From IMG/VR virus record IMGVR_UViG_3300043015_001032, positions 1 through 47,313 of that record: a stretch of DNA of 47,313 bases, one strand, 5' to 3'. The position numbers and the translations under genes were made by a program. The notes beneath the pieces are model-generated. The model searched no databases and had not been told where the DNA came from. It saw nothing but the letters and a program-made list of their open reading frames with translations. Below are positions 35,205 to 43,375 of this stretch, in pieces; the stretch's first letter is position 1, and every line of letters begins with the position of its first letter. This DNA is from a virus.

Positions 35205-36718
35205 TGAGAATATTAGGACTTAGTTTTGGATTTCATGATGCAGGCGTCTGTATGCTTAATAACGAAATTATAGAATTTGCTAGCCACAGCGAACGATATA
35301 GTAAAGTTAAAAATGACCCATGGCTAAATCATGACATTATTGCAGAAGCAATTAAAAATGGTAAGCCTGATGTAATTGTTTTGCATGAAAAAGCCTGGGC
35401 AAAACGATTGAGAAATGTTTTTGCAGGTAATTGGTCAGCATTGCGTGAACCAACACAACGAGAATGGATTAATAAATTTTATCCTGAACTTAAAGACATT
35501 CCTATAGTAGATTATTGGCATCATGAAACACATGCGGCCGCAGGTGTACTAACAAGTAAGTTTGATAATGCAACTGTAATGGTTATAGATGCTATCGGTG
35601 AAGTTGATACAGCCACTATTTGGGACTGGAATTGTGGTATACTAGAAAAGAAAGATAGCATGAAGTTTCCAAACAGTCTAGGTTTATTTTATAGTGCCAT
35701 AACTGCTCTAGTTGGATTAAAGCCAATGGAAGATGAGTATATACTTATGGGCATGGCCGCATACGGTGAACCTAAGTATGCCAAATATTTAGAAAAAACT
35801 TTGTTTAAAAACAGCACATTAAAAACAAGAAAAAATTTACAAAGAGGGTTACCTAAGAATTTTTTAAATAGAGATCAATGTACTACAGTAGATGAATTTG
35901 GACATACAAAGATAGACTACGATATAGCCGCAAGTGCTCAAAAAGTAGTAGAAGATAAAGTTATGGCATACGCCAGAAAAGCAAAAAAGATCACAAAACA
36001 CAAAAATTTAGTTTTTATGGGTGGTGTATCATTAAATTGTGTAGCAAATAGTTTGTTACATAATCTTTTTGATAACATTTATATAATGCCTAACCCAGGT
36101 GACTGCGGAAGTAGTTTAGGGGCGGCGGCATTGTATCTGTATAACGAAACAGGCAAGTTAGTTAATTGGTATGATCCATATTTAGGATATAATATAGAGG
36201 GTAAATATCCTATTGAAAAATCACTAGAAAGTTTAAGAGCGGGGGAAATATTTGGTATAGCAAATGGTAGAGCAGAATTTGGTCCACGTGCTTTAGGGAA
36301 TAGAACATTATGTTCCGATCCTAGAGGAAGTACAGTTAAGGACAAAATGAATGTTATTAAAAAACGACAAAAGTTTAGACCATTTGCACCAATGATTTTA
36401 GAGGAGCATGTACACGAATATTTCGAAATGCCAGGCGGCATTAGTCATGCACCATACATGCAATTTGTTGCAAAATGTAAAAAGCCAGATGAGTTTCCTG
36501 CTATTGTACACAAGGACGGAACAAGTCGAGTACAAACAGTTAGACGCAGTGAACACCCTGAATTACATAAATTATTAACTCTCTTTTACAAAGAAACTGG
36601 TTGCCCTATGCTTGTAAATACAAGTTTAAATATTAAGGGTCAACCTATAGTTAATGACGAAAAAGATGCTCAAGCCTTTGCAACACATTACGGAGTAAAG
36701 GTTCATGTCCGAGATTGA
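35204..36718 (+). CDS. Carbamoyltransferase (NodU/CmcH/TobZ family)
   Basis: A 504-residue protein. The N-terminal Kae1-like domain has 'GLSFGFHDAGVCML', the metal motif 'HHETHAAAG' (106-114), 'VIDAIGE' (127-133), 'GLFYSAITALVGL' and 'ILMGMAAYGEP' (180-190), then 'MGGVSLNCVANS' (272-283). The C-terminal domain has 'GRAEFGPRALGNR' (355-367), 'RPFAPMILEE' and 'NTSLNIKGQPI', all diagnostic. The family makes carbamoyl-adenylate from carbamoyl phosphate and ATP and transfers the carbamoyl group to a hydroxyl, usually of a sugar or antibiotic. Length is slightly below free-living members. This enzyme type is known in marine T4-like phages. It strongly supports a glycan or small-molecule tailoring role for the island. 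Confidence 0.9.
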   Translation: MRILGLSFGFHDAGVCMLNNEIIEFASHSERYSKVKNDPWLNHDIIAEAIKNGKPDVIVLHEKAWAKRLRNVFAGNWSALREPTQREWINKFYPELKDIPIVDYWHHETHAAAGVLTSKFDNATVMVIDAIGEVDTATIWDWNCGILEKKDSMKFPNSLGLFYSAITALVGLKPMEDEYILMGMAAYGEPKYAKYLEKTLFKNSTLKTRKNLQRGLPKNFLNRDQCTTVDEFGHTKIDYDIAASAQKVVEDKVMAYARKAKKITKHKNLVFMGGVSLNCVANSLLHNLFDNIYIMPNPGDCGSSLGAAALYLYNETGKLVNWYDPYLGYNIEGKYPIEKSLESLRAGEIFGIANGRAEFGPRALGNRTLCSDPRGSTVKDKMNVIKKRQKFRPFAPMILEEHVHEYFEMPGGISHAPYMQFVAKCKKPDEFPAIVHKDGTSRVQTVRRSEHPELHKLLTLFYKETGCPMLVNTSLNIKGQPIVNDEKDAQAFATHYGVKVHVRD

Positions 36719-36902
36719 TTGGTATAAAATCCAAAGAAAACTAGAAGGCAGATGTCATATGTGCGGCGGTGACTTACCTGATCATAGGGGTGTATGCTCT
36801 GTGTACGGAGAAGAACTTAAAAAAAGATATGATTTGTTGAACAAATCAGTTAAAAAAATCAGCGATATAGCAGAAGGTATTATAAAAAAACATAATGTTT
36901 GA
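36705..36902 (+). CDS. Small zinc-ribbon-like protein
   Basis: A 65-residue protein with 'GRCHMCGGDLPDHRGVCSV': C17-x2-C20 and C31, with H27 as a possible fourth ligand, followed by a helical basic tail. It looks like a half zinc ribbon; the function is unknown. It overlaps the carbamoyltransferase by 14 bases and the giant repeat gene by 8, so it is translated as part of the operon. Confidence 0.55.
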   Translation: MSEIDWYKIQRKLEGRCHMCGGDLPDHRGVCSVYGEELKKRYDLLNKSVKKISDIAEGIIKKHNV

Positions 36903-39900
36903 TATATTTTACATAGGCGAGAATAAACACTTAGAAAAAGAAATACCTTTTGCTAAAAAAGTATCTAGCCATAATGAAATAAAAGCAAATACTAAAATGT
37001 ATTGGGTAATAGATCCCAATATTGAAGTTACTGATTTAGATGTATTCGAATACAGACCAGCAACCTATGACATGGGTTACACTCATGTTTGGAAATGGGA
37101 TAATAAAAATTACGGTGGAGTTACATTACTACCTAAGCAAAAGGCTGAAGGTACAAAAGAAATAAACAAAGTTGTTTGTAAAAAAACATTTGATATTTTA
37201 CATACAAAGACACCAGCAAAATACTTTGAAAAAAATCCTTATGCAAGTCATGTTTGGTGTGTTGATCCCGAATATAAATTAAACGAAAACATTAATTGGG
37301 CACCAAGCAATTTCGAACCTAACTTTATACACAGTTTTCATTTAAGAGGACAATTAGAACATAAGTATCCTAAAGATGAGGGTGGTATTAAACTTTATCC
37401 TAGAGAATGGAAAACAGCAGATGTCAAATATCATAATTACCTAGATGCTAACATAGAGTATCCTGTAATGTTTGTGAAAGACATTGATGATTATGCCCAA
37501 CGTAATACTTTTAAAGAAGATTATGTTTGGTTAGTAGATGTAAATCATAAAACAACATTAAATACATTTGATTGGGTTCCTAATCCTTTTGAGCAAGACA
37601 TGATACATGTCTTTAGAATGCCTTATCAACTTACAGAAAAGTATCCTATGGCAATGGGAGGTATACGTTTAGTACCTAAAAAATGGAGAGATGCTGAAAC
37701 AAAAATACATCCTGCATGTCCAATTGAAGATGAACAGTACGATGTATTCTATGTTGACGAAGATGAATTTACAGCAGAAATTTATAAAGAATATGCTGAA
37801 AGAAGTAAAACAGATTGGTTTTGGATAGTAGATCGAGAGTTTGATTTTAATGGTAAACTACTTTATGTTCCAGCAAAACATGAAAGAGAGTATATACATG
37901 TTTTCAAGATACCTGGGCATTTAGAAGAACGTTATCCAATAGAAGAATTATCGCCATGGGACAATAGGTGTGGAGGTGTAAGATTAGTAAACAAAGATTT
38001 TGATATGACGAAACATAAGTTTCAACACAATGTTTGTCCAGTTAGATTTGATGTATTTTACACAGATAATTTAAATGAATATGATACATTTAGTAGAAAA
38101 AGTAGAACTAAGATGTTTTGGCTAGTTGATAGTGAACACGAAATAGATAATGTATTTAGATATGTGCCTCATAGATACGATCAAAAATTTATACATATTT
38201 TTAAATTACCTAATCAATTAGGACATAAGTACCCAAGAAGTGTTACAAATGTGAGTGATAACAGATGCGGTGGTATAAAATTAGTTCCAGTAAAATACTC
38301 AGCAGAAGCAAAATATATTGATCAAAGTCCTACTGGATCAAAACAATATCCAATCTTATATGTAGACAATGTTGAAGATTATAGTATTGCAACACAAGAC
38401 TGCTGGATAATAGATAAAGAATATCAGTTCGATGATGAAGTAGATTGGACACCACCAGATTTTCAAAAGAATATGATACATACATTTCACTTAGGTGATC
38501 AACTAAAACATAAATATCCTGAAGAAATCGGCGGTATAAGATGGGTCCCCAAAATACATAAAGATGCCGAAGTAGTAATACATCATATAGCACCCTTTAA
38601 GGATGTAGAATTTGAAGTATTTGATACTGTAGAAGAAGGACAATTAAAAAGCAAAAATAATTGGTTCTGGCATGTTGAAAAAACTGTTGATGTATTAGAA
38701 GATTTTGACTTTACTTTTGTACCTGATACATGGGACGAAGGTAAAGTTCATGTATGGCAAAAATTAAATCCTATTACAAATAGACAGTACGATTATGGTG
38801 GTGTAAGTCTGCATCCTAAGGTACCTCAGACTAAAGGGAGACCTAAATATATGCGAGAACCTGCATGTACGCAGAAAGAATATCCAGTGTATCACTTACA
38901 GCCTGATGACTACAAGACATGCTTAAACGACGTCTACGAGCGTCTAGCACACCAAACTAAAACAGATATGTATTGGATTATAGATGCATATACTCAAATA
39001 GAACCCAATTTTGTTTTCGATTATTACCCGACCCAATGGGACAAAAAGAATGTACATATATGGCAAAATGAAGACGGCGATTATAGAAACATTAGATTAA
39101 TACCAACAGAAACATTCAAAGACAGAAAATATACAGACAAAGAAATAGCAAATAATACGTTCGATAATTTAAAACTTATAAATACTATAGCAAGCCTAAA
39201 GCCTAAGTGGCCAGTTATCCACTTGCAAAGTTTAGAAAAGAACGAGTTTATAAACGCAATAAAGGACATACAAGAACCCTTTGTTTGGACTATAGACCCA
39301 GATGTGAAAGTGGACCAGAGTGTACTTGATAATGGATTTATGCCTTTAATAACAGACGTAAATAAAATCCATGCATGGCAAAAACGTAATCCATTAACAA
39401 AGAAAGTATTTGCATATGGAGGCGTAAGATTATGGCCAACATCAAACGATTACTCAAAAATAAAATCAGAAGATCTCAGATTAAATAGATTTAGAAATTT
39501 ACAATACGTTAAAGAACTTGGTAGCGACTCTATTACATTTGATATTGTTTATCTTAGTTATAAAGAACCATTTGCTGATAGCAACTTCACAAAACTACAA
39601 GACCATATTAGACAGTTGCCGGCAACTATAAATTTAATTTGGGTTCGAGACGTTGAAGGAATATTTGAAGCACACAAAACAGCATCAACTAGAGTAAACA
39701 GTAAAATGTTTTGGGTCGTAGATGCAGATGCAATAATACACGAAGATTTTAATTTTGACTATATACCAGATGTGTACGATGAAGAAGTTGTACATGTATG
39801 GGGAAGTAAAAATCCAGTCAACGGTTTAGAATATGGTTATGGAGGAGTAAAACTTTTCCCTACAAAGTTAGTACGTGATGCTACTAGTTGGGGACTAGAC

Positions 39901-40215
39901 TTTACTACAGGATTAAGTAGTAGATTTAAATCTATGCCTGAAGTTAGTTGTATTACTAAATTTAACACAGATGCTTTTAGTACTTGGAGGAGTGCTTTTA
40001 GAGAATGTGTTAAACTTACACTTAACGATGATGAAGAAAGTAAGCAACGATTAGACGCATGGATGAACACTAAGGGGAACGCCGATTTTACGGAACAGGC
40101 AAAACAAGGAGCACTAGAGGGGAACACTTTTGCAAAAGCAAATAAAAATAATCTAGCAGAACTAGATAAGATAAATGATTATAAATGGTTAGAGGAAAAA
40201 TGGAATCAATTGAAT
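36895..40215 (+). repeat. Ten tandem glycosyltransferase-like protein repeats
   Basis: The ten divergent units cover essentially the whole gene; unit starts in DNA are about 36895, 37189, 37459, 37738, 38047, 38347, 38611, 38881, 39208 and 39535. Conserved columns are W-(I/L/V)-V-D, (I/V)-H-(V/I/T)-(F/W), KYP and GG(I/V)-(R/K)-L-(V)-P. DNA identity between units is low, so the duplications are old or under diversifying selection. Confidence 0.75.
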
Positions 40216-40218
40216 TAA
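36895..40218 (+). CDS. Giant ten-repeat glycosyltransferase-like protein
   Basis: A 1107-residue protein built of ten copies of a ~90-110 residue unit: a strand 'DVFYVD...', then 'hFWhVDpE', then 'hxYVPxxFDxxYIHVF', 'QLxxKYP' and 'GGIRLVPK'. Approximate unit borders: 1-98, 99-188, 189-281, 282-384, 385-484, 485-572, 573-662, 663-771, 772-880, 881-1107. The last unit (FDIVYLSYKEP, AHKT, FWVVDADA with D943/D945, GYGGVKLFP) is homologous to the 18461 protein and keeps a DxD plus a C-terminal domain. Unit 9 has D801-P-D803; in most other units the second Asp is lost (Glu, Asn or other), so they look non-catalytic. My reading is one active GT-A end with an array of substrate-binding pseudo-domains. 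A scaffold or non-enzymatic role is possible. Confidence 0.62.
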   Translation: MFDIFYIGENKHLEKEIPFAKKVSSHNEIKANTKMYWVIDPNIEVTDLDVFEYRPATYDMGYTHVWKWDNKNYGGVTLLPKQKAEGTKEINKVVCKKTFDILHTKTPAKYFEKNPYASHVWCVDPEYKLNENINWAPSNFEPNFIHSFHLRGQLEHKYPKDEGGIKLYPREWKTADVKYHNYLDANIEYPVMFVKDIDDYAQRNTFKEDYVWLVDVNHKTTLNTFDWVPNPFEQDMIHVFRMPYQLTEKYPMAMGGIRLVPKKWRDAETKIHPACPIEDEQYDVFYVDEDEFTAEIYKEYAERSKTDWFWIVDREFDFNGKLLYVPAKHEREYIHVFKIPGHLEERYPIEELSPWDNRCGGVRLVNKDFDMTKHKFQHNVCPVRFDVFYTDNLNEYDTFSRKSRTKMFWLVDSEHEIDNVFRYVPHRYDQKFIHIFKLPNQLGHKYPRSVTNVSDNRCGGIKLVPVKYSAEAKYIDQSPTGSKQYPILYVDNVEDYSIATQDCWIIDKEYQFDDEVDWTPPDFQKNMIHTFHLGDQLKHKYPEEIGGIRWVPKIHKDAEVVIHHIAPFKDVEFEVFDTVEEGQLKSKNNWFWHVEKTVDVLEDFDFTFVPDTWDEGKVHVWQKLNPITNRQYDYGGVSLHPKVPQTKGRPKYMREPACTQKEYPVYHLQPDDYKTCLNDVYERLAHQTKTDMYWIIDAYTQIEPNFVFDYYPTQWDKKNVHIWQNEDGDYRNIRLIPTETFKDRKYTDKEIANNTFDNLKLINTIASLKPKWPVIHLQSLEKNEFINAIKDIQEPFVWTIDPDVKVDQSVLDNGFMPLITDVNKIHAWQKRNPLTKKVFAYGGVRLWPTSNDYSKIKSEDLRLNRFRNLQYVKELGSDSITFDIVYLSYKEPFADSNFTKLQDHIRQLPATINLIWVRDVEGIFEAHKTASTRVNSKMFWVVDADAIIHEDFNFDYIPDVYDEEVVHVWGSKNPVNGLEYGYGGVKLFPTKLVRDATSWGLDFTTGLSSRFKSMPEVSCITKFNTDAFSTWRSAFRECVKLTLNDDEESKQRLDAWMNTKGNADFTEQAKQGALEGNTFAKANKNNLAELDKINDYKWLEEKWNQLN

Positions 40219-40889
40219 ACAGTTGGAACGAAGTAAGCGAATACATAGACAATGGATTTTGGAAACCAGCACCTAGTTATTTTGAGCATATAGTACAACA
40301 TACAAGTTATTATCCTGCTCATGCATTTAGTAAAGGACAATTGGCTAGTAAAAGTTGGCTTTTGAAAGAGTTACATACTGCTTGGTTTGATAAGGATATA
40401 CCAATAGACGATCCTATTATTGCTATATTAGGCAGTTGGATAGGTGCATTAGTAGACCCAATTACACGAACATTTGACGTTGAACGAATTTATGGCATTG
40501 ATACAGATGCAGAAGCAATAGAAAAATCAGAAAAGTTAAATCAGAAATATATACAAGACGGATGGAAATATAAAGGCGTAGTACACGATGTTGACATGCT
40601 AGATTGTAGTAATATGACATTTGAAACAGGTGGCGAGTTAATATCAGTAAAACCAAATTGGATAATAAATACCAGTTGCGAACACATGAGTACAGGCTGG
40701 TTTGATACTGTAGATTCTGATCAATTAATCATTATGCAAACAAATAATTCTCAAGAATTTGACGGCCATATAAATGTATGTTACAATGTTGATAACATGC
40801 AGGAAAAATATCCATTAAGCAAAACATATTTTGTAGGGTCAATGGTAACTCCAGCATACACAAGATTTATGCAAATAGGATATAAATGA
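40200..40889 (+). CDS. SAM-dependent methyltransferase-like protein
   Basis: A 229-residue protein with a Rossmann methyltransferase layout: 'IIAILGSWIGALV' (motif I, ~73-85, GSWIG in place of GxGxG), 'ERIYGIDTDAEAIEKSEKL' (acidic ribose-binding D101/D103), 'YKGVVHDVDMLD' (motif II/III) and 'PNWIINTSCEHMS' (motif IV region). Proteins with a GSWxG variant occur in marine phages, usually annotated class I methyltransferase. The substrate is unknown. The 40200 ATG has AGAGG four bases before it; an in-frame ATG at 40185 is less likely. It overlaps the repeat gene by 19 bases and the next gene by 4. Confidence 0.62.
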   Translation: MESIELNSWNEVSEYIDNGFWKPAPSYFEHIVQHTSYYPAHAFSKGQLASKSWLLKELHTAWFDKDIPIDDPIIAILGSWIGALVDPITRTFDVERIYGIDTDAEAIEKSEKLNQKYIQDGWKYKGVVHDVDMLDCSNMTFETGGELISVKPNWIINTSCEHMSTGWFDTVDSDQLIIMQTNNSQEFDGHINVCYNVDNMQEKYPLSKTYFVGSMVTPAYTRFMQIGYK

Positions 40890-41431
40890 TAGTAATAAAT
40901 TTTTTTGGTGGACCTAATTCAGGTAAAAGTACACAGGCGGCTGGTATGTTTCATAGGTTTAAAATCGATGGATATAATGCAGAGCATGTAAATGAGTACG
41001 CAAAAATGTGTGTATGGGAAAATAGAATAGATCTATTAGAAGACCAATTGTATGTAATGGCTAAACAGCATCGCAGAGTAAAAAGATTAGCAGACAAAGT
41101 AGATTTTTGTATTACAGATTCTCCTGTTATGTTAAGTTCAATATATAGAGATGCATATGGCGAACCTCACTACAGTGATACTCTAGATAAAATAGCATTC
41201 GAATGCTTTAGTCAAAATGATAATATAAATTTTATGTGTAAGAGAGACAAACAAGGTTGGGATGGTTCTAGTAGAGCCCAAGACTATCAAGATGCATTAC
41301 GAATAGACGATAAAATGTATAAAATGTTTAAAGATTACAAGATACCATTTTACCATTTAGATATAAACAAAGACACTATAGAAACTGCTTATGATTATAT
41401 CAAGAAACGTTTAGAAAAAAATAATTTTTAA
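40886..41431 (+). CDS. P-loop NTPase / nucleotide-kinase-like protein
   Basis: A 181-residue protein with Walker A 'GGPNSGKST' (residues 8-16) directly after the first strand. 'CITDSPVMLSSIY' holds the Walker-B-like Asp, 'RDKQGWDGSSRAQDYQDALRID' resembles a lid segment, and the end 'FYHLDINKDTIETAYDYI' is typical of small phage kinases of the AAA_28/NadR-like type. The likely role is ATP-dependent phosphorylation of a nucleoside, nucleotide or sugar precursor; the substrate is unknown. It starts in an ATGA overlap and is followed after 1 base by the SGNH-like gene. Confidence 0.7.
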   Translation: MIVINFFGGPNSGKSTQAAGMFHRFKIDGYNAEHVNEYAKMCVWENRIDLLEDQLYVMAKQHRRVKRLADKVDFCITDSPVMLSSIYRDAYGEPHYSDTLDKIAFECFSQNDNINFMCKRDKQGWDGSSRAQDYQDALRIDDKMYKMFKDYKIPFYHLDINKDTIETAYDYIKKRLEKNNF

Positions 41432-41432
41432 T

Positions 41433-42281
41433 ATGAAAAACTTAGCAGTATGTGGGTGTAGTTGGTCAAGTAGAGATCGAAATCAGCCTGGTATTGAATT
41501 TGGGCAACTGATTGCTGATCATTATAATTTTAACTATACAAACCTAGCAGTTGTAAGTGCAAGTAATTTTGTAATAAGATTACAATTAGATTACGCAATA
41601 AAACATCTTAAACCAGATTTAATAATACTAAATTGGACTACACCAGCAAGAATAGAATGGAATTACACAGGCAAAAAGTATAATCCTATAAACGGTATAA
41701 AAGACATATCGTATATTACAAGTTTAGAATCTCCAGACAATAAATTTCATCCTGCAGGCCCGGATATCGACCCTGCTTTAGCATTTAGTACATTTCAAAG
41801 CATTTTAAATGAAGACTTATCAGCAAATTTTGAGGATGTTATAGAAACATATCCAGGTCTAACAAAAACACTTACTAAAGATACATGGAAAAATTTTAAA
41901 AATTATTATTGTAACCTATACGATACCGAATTAGAATTTCATAAACAAATTTACTTAGTGCAAAGTGCAGTTAAAGAATTACAAGATAATAATATATCGT
42001 TTTTAATGAGTCCGAATACCTTAAACTTTTTTCATAACTTGCAAGTATTTGAAAAAGATAGTAGACCACTAAAAAACGAATACGATGATCTGTTTAATTT
42101 TATACCACAACAAAATTATATACAAGGCGTTGCAGGTATGTTAGCAGAAGTAGATAACGAGTTATACGGAGACTATGAAAATAATCCCGGTAGATTTCTT
42201 AGCAGTCATATATCACCTGATGCACATAAAGTTTATTCCGAAAAATATTTAATTCCATCTATAGAAAAATTGCTTAATTGA
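41433..42281 (+). CDS. SGNH-like protein with GCSWS motif (paralogue of 43376 gene)
   Basis: A 282-residue protein: 'MKNLAVCGCSWSSRD' (block I, GCS), 'YTNLAVVSASNFVIRLQLDYA' (block II), 'LIILNWTTPARIEWN' (block III), C-terminal 'HISPDAHKVYSEKYLIPSI', in which DxH could give the Asp/His pair. The 43376 protein shares every block, so the two are duplicates separated by an opposite-strand gene. The expected role is ester hydrolysis or acyl transfer, probably on the same glycan. Its last 49 bases overlap the 3' end of the minus-strand gene. Confidence 0.58.
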   Translation: MKNLAVCGCSWSSRDRNQPGIEFGQLIADHYNFNYTNLAVVSASNFVIRLQLDYAIKHLKPDLIILNWTTPARIEWNYTGKKYNPINGIKDISYITSLESPDNKFHPAGPDIDPALAFSTFQSILNEDLSANFEDVIETYPGLTKTLTKDTWKNFKNYYCNLYDTELEFHKQIYLVQSAVKELQDNNISFLMSPNTLNFFHNLQVFEKDSRPLKNEYDDLFNFIPQQNYIQGVAGMLAEVDNELYGDYENNPGRFLSSHISPDAHKVYSEKYLIPSIEKLLN

Positions 42282-43351
42282 TTATATAAGTTTTTATGCA
42301 AAGGATACTTTCTTAATACATTTGCATTGTGACTAAGAACATCATACATATCATATAACATATTTGCAAGTTCTTCGTGACTTTTATTGCATAATTCTAA
42401 TGTAATTTTTGCAACTGCTTCTACACGCAGATCATGTTCAACAATGTTATCATAACTTTCGTCCCACCATTTATCAAATGTTTTAAAACCTAGTTCATGT
42501 AGATGCGTTAAACTGCCAGGCATTCCGTTTATCAAAAATGGTTGTAAACATGCAATTGGTTTAAATGTTTTTTCATTCAAGAATATGTGATTAGGAGAAT
42601 AGTGCCAAAAACTTTCATTTACTACTTGTATATAACTTAACATTTGTAGTTCTTCTTTTAAAATACTAACTCTATTAGGTAATCCTAAATCAAGTTTCTC
42701 ATCATATTCTAAAGGTACTTTAGGTAATAAATTTGGCCAAAGACTCTCATAAAATGATATATCTTGCGGTTCTGGTTTACCTAATGTGCAAAGTATATCT
42801 TTATTATTTTGTACCTTATCTACAAATGCGAAACGATTTTCGTCAGGCCTACGATTAAAACTTGCAACTTTGAATGGCCTACTTTTTTTAGATCTAATCA
42901 GTTGCTTAAATTTTAAAAATTCAGTAACTTGCATGAATAACCATCTATTAAAATAAAAATTATATTCAGATAACTTAGTATTATAGGGGTTACTATCAAT
43001 GTAAAAGTGAGGTATAGAGTCAATACTATATTTGATTTTAGTGTTTTTTATAATCCTATCATAAGGATCATATCGATGAATCTCTGGATTATAGTTCGTA
43101 AGGTCTCTAGATTCATAGGAATAATCGAAACACAAGATGCATTTTTTACTTTTTATATCACGTACAACTGTCTCTGATAAATTAAATATAAAATGGTCAC
43201 CTAAGTCTCCTCTCATTAATAAAGGATAAATGTAATTGCATGTTATAACATCGGGATTATACCAATCGAATAACTTATCATTATGAAATGTTACACTCTC
43301 ATCAAAAAAGTTATTATTTAAATCATCAAAGCCAATTACTATCTTAGACAT
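42233..43351 (-). CDS. Glycosyltransferase-like protein with EKTFKP motif, reversed in the cluster
   Basis: A 372-residue protein. The C-terminal half contains 'SYIQVVNESFWHYSPNHIF', 'LNEKTFKPIACLQPFLINGMPG' split across residues ~258-279, and 'LGFKTFDKWWDESYD' (287-301). The E-K-x-x-x-P-x-x-x-x-x-P-F pattern is like the sugar-nucleotide-binding segment of GT10-type fucosyltransferases and related GT-B enzymes, and the 'GF.TF..WWDESYD' block is known from uncharacterised phage glycan genes. The N-terminus is divergent. It is the only minus-strand gene inside the island. Its ATG lies 5 bases after a late-type CTTAAATA box on its strand, so leaderless late expression is likely. It converges with the 41433 gene with a 49-base overlap. 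Confidence 0.55.
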   Translation of the reverse strand: MSKIVIGFDDLNNNFFDESVTFHNDKLFDWYNPDVITCNYIYPLLMRGDLGDHFIFNLSETVVRDIKSKKCILCFDYSYESRDLTNYNPEIHRYDPYDRIIKNTKIKYSIDSIPHFYIDSNPYNTKLSEYNFYFNRWLFMQVTEFLKFKQLIRSKKSRPFKVASFNRRPDENRFAFVDKVQNNKDILCTLGKPEPQDISFYESLWPNLLPKVPLEYDEKLDLGLPNRVSILKEELQMLSYIQVVNESFWHYSPNHIFLNEKTFKPIACLQPFLINGMPGSLTHLHELGFKTFDKWWDESYDNIVEHDLRVEAVAKITLELCNKSHEELANMLYDMYDVLSHNANVLRKYPLHKNLYNQLSNFSIDGIKYFSE

Positions 43352-43356
43352 ACTAC

Positions 43357-43364
43357 TATTTAAG
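43357..43364 (-). promoter_or_regulatory. T4-type late promoter, minus strand (overlapping divergent pair)
   Basis: Read on the minus strand, CTTAAATA (43364 down to 43357) is followed by GTAGT and the ATG at 43351. The spacing of 5 bases from box to ATG equals that of the plus-strand partner. The predicted initiation point coincides with the start codon. Confidence 0.55.
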
Positions 43365-43370
43365 TAAATA
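43363..43370 (+). promoter_or_regulatory. T4-type late promoter, plus strand (overlapping divergent pair)
   Basis: AGTAAATA followed by CTAAT and ATG at 43376. It overlaps the opposite-strand box by two bases (43363-43364), so the 24-base intergenic gap is essentially one bidirectional late promoter. T4 late boxes often continue as CTA, as here. Confidence 0.58.
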
Positions 43371-43375
43371 CTAAT

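Noticed and set aside
39177-39184. Perfect TATAAATA followed by CTATAG inside the repeat-protein gene
   Set aside because: It matches the T4 late consensus, but it lies deep in coding sequence about 1 kb from the next start. In DNA this AT-rich such 8-mers are expected several times by chance.
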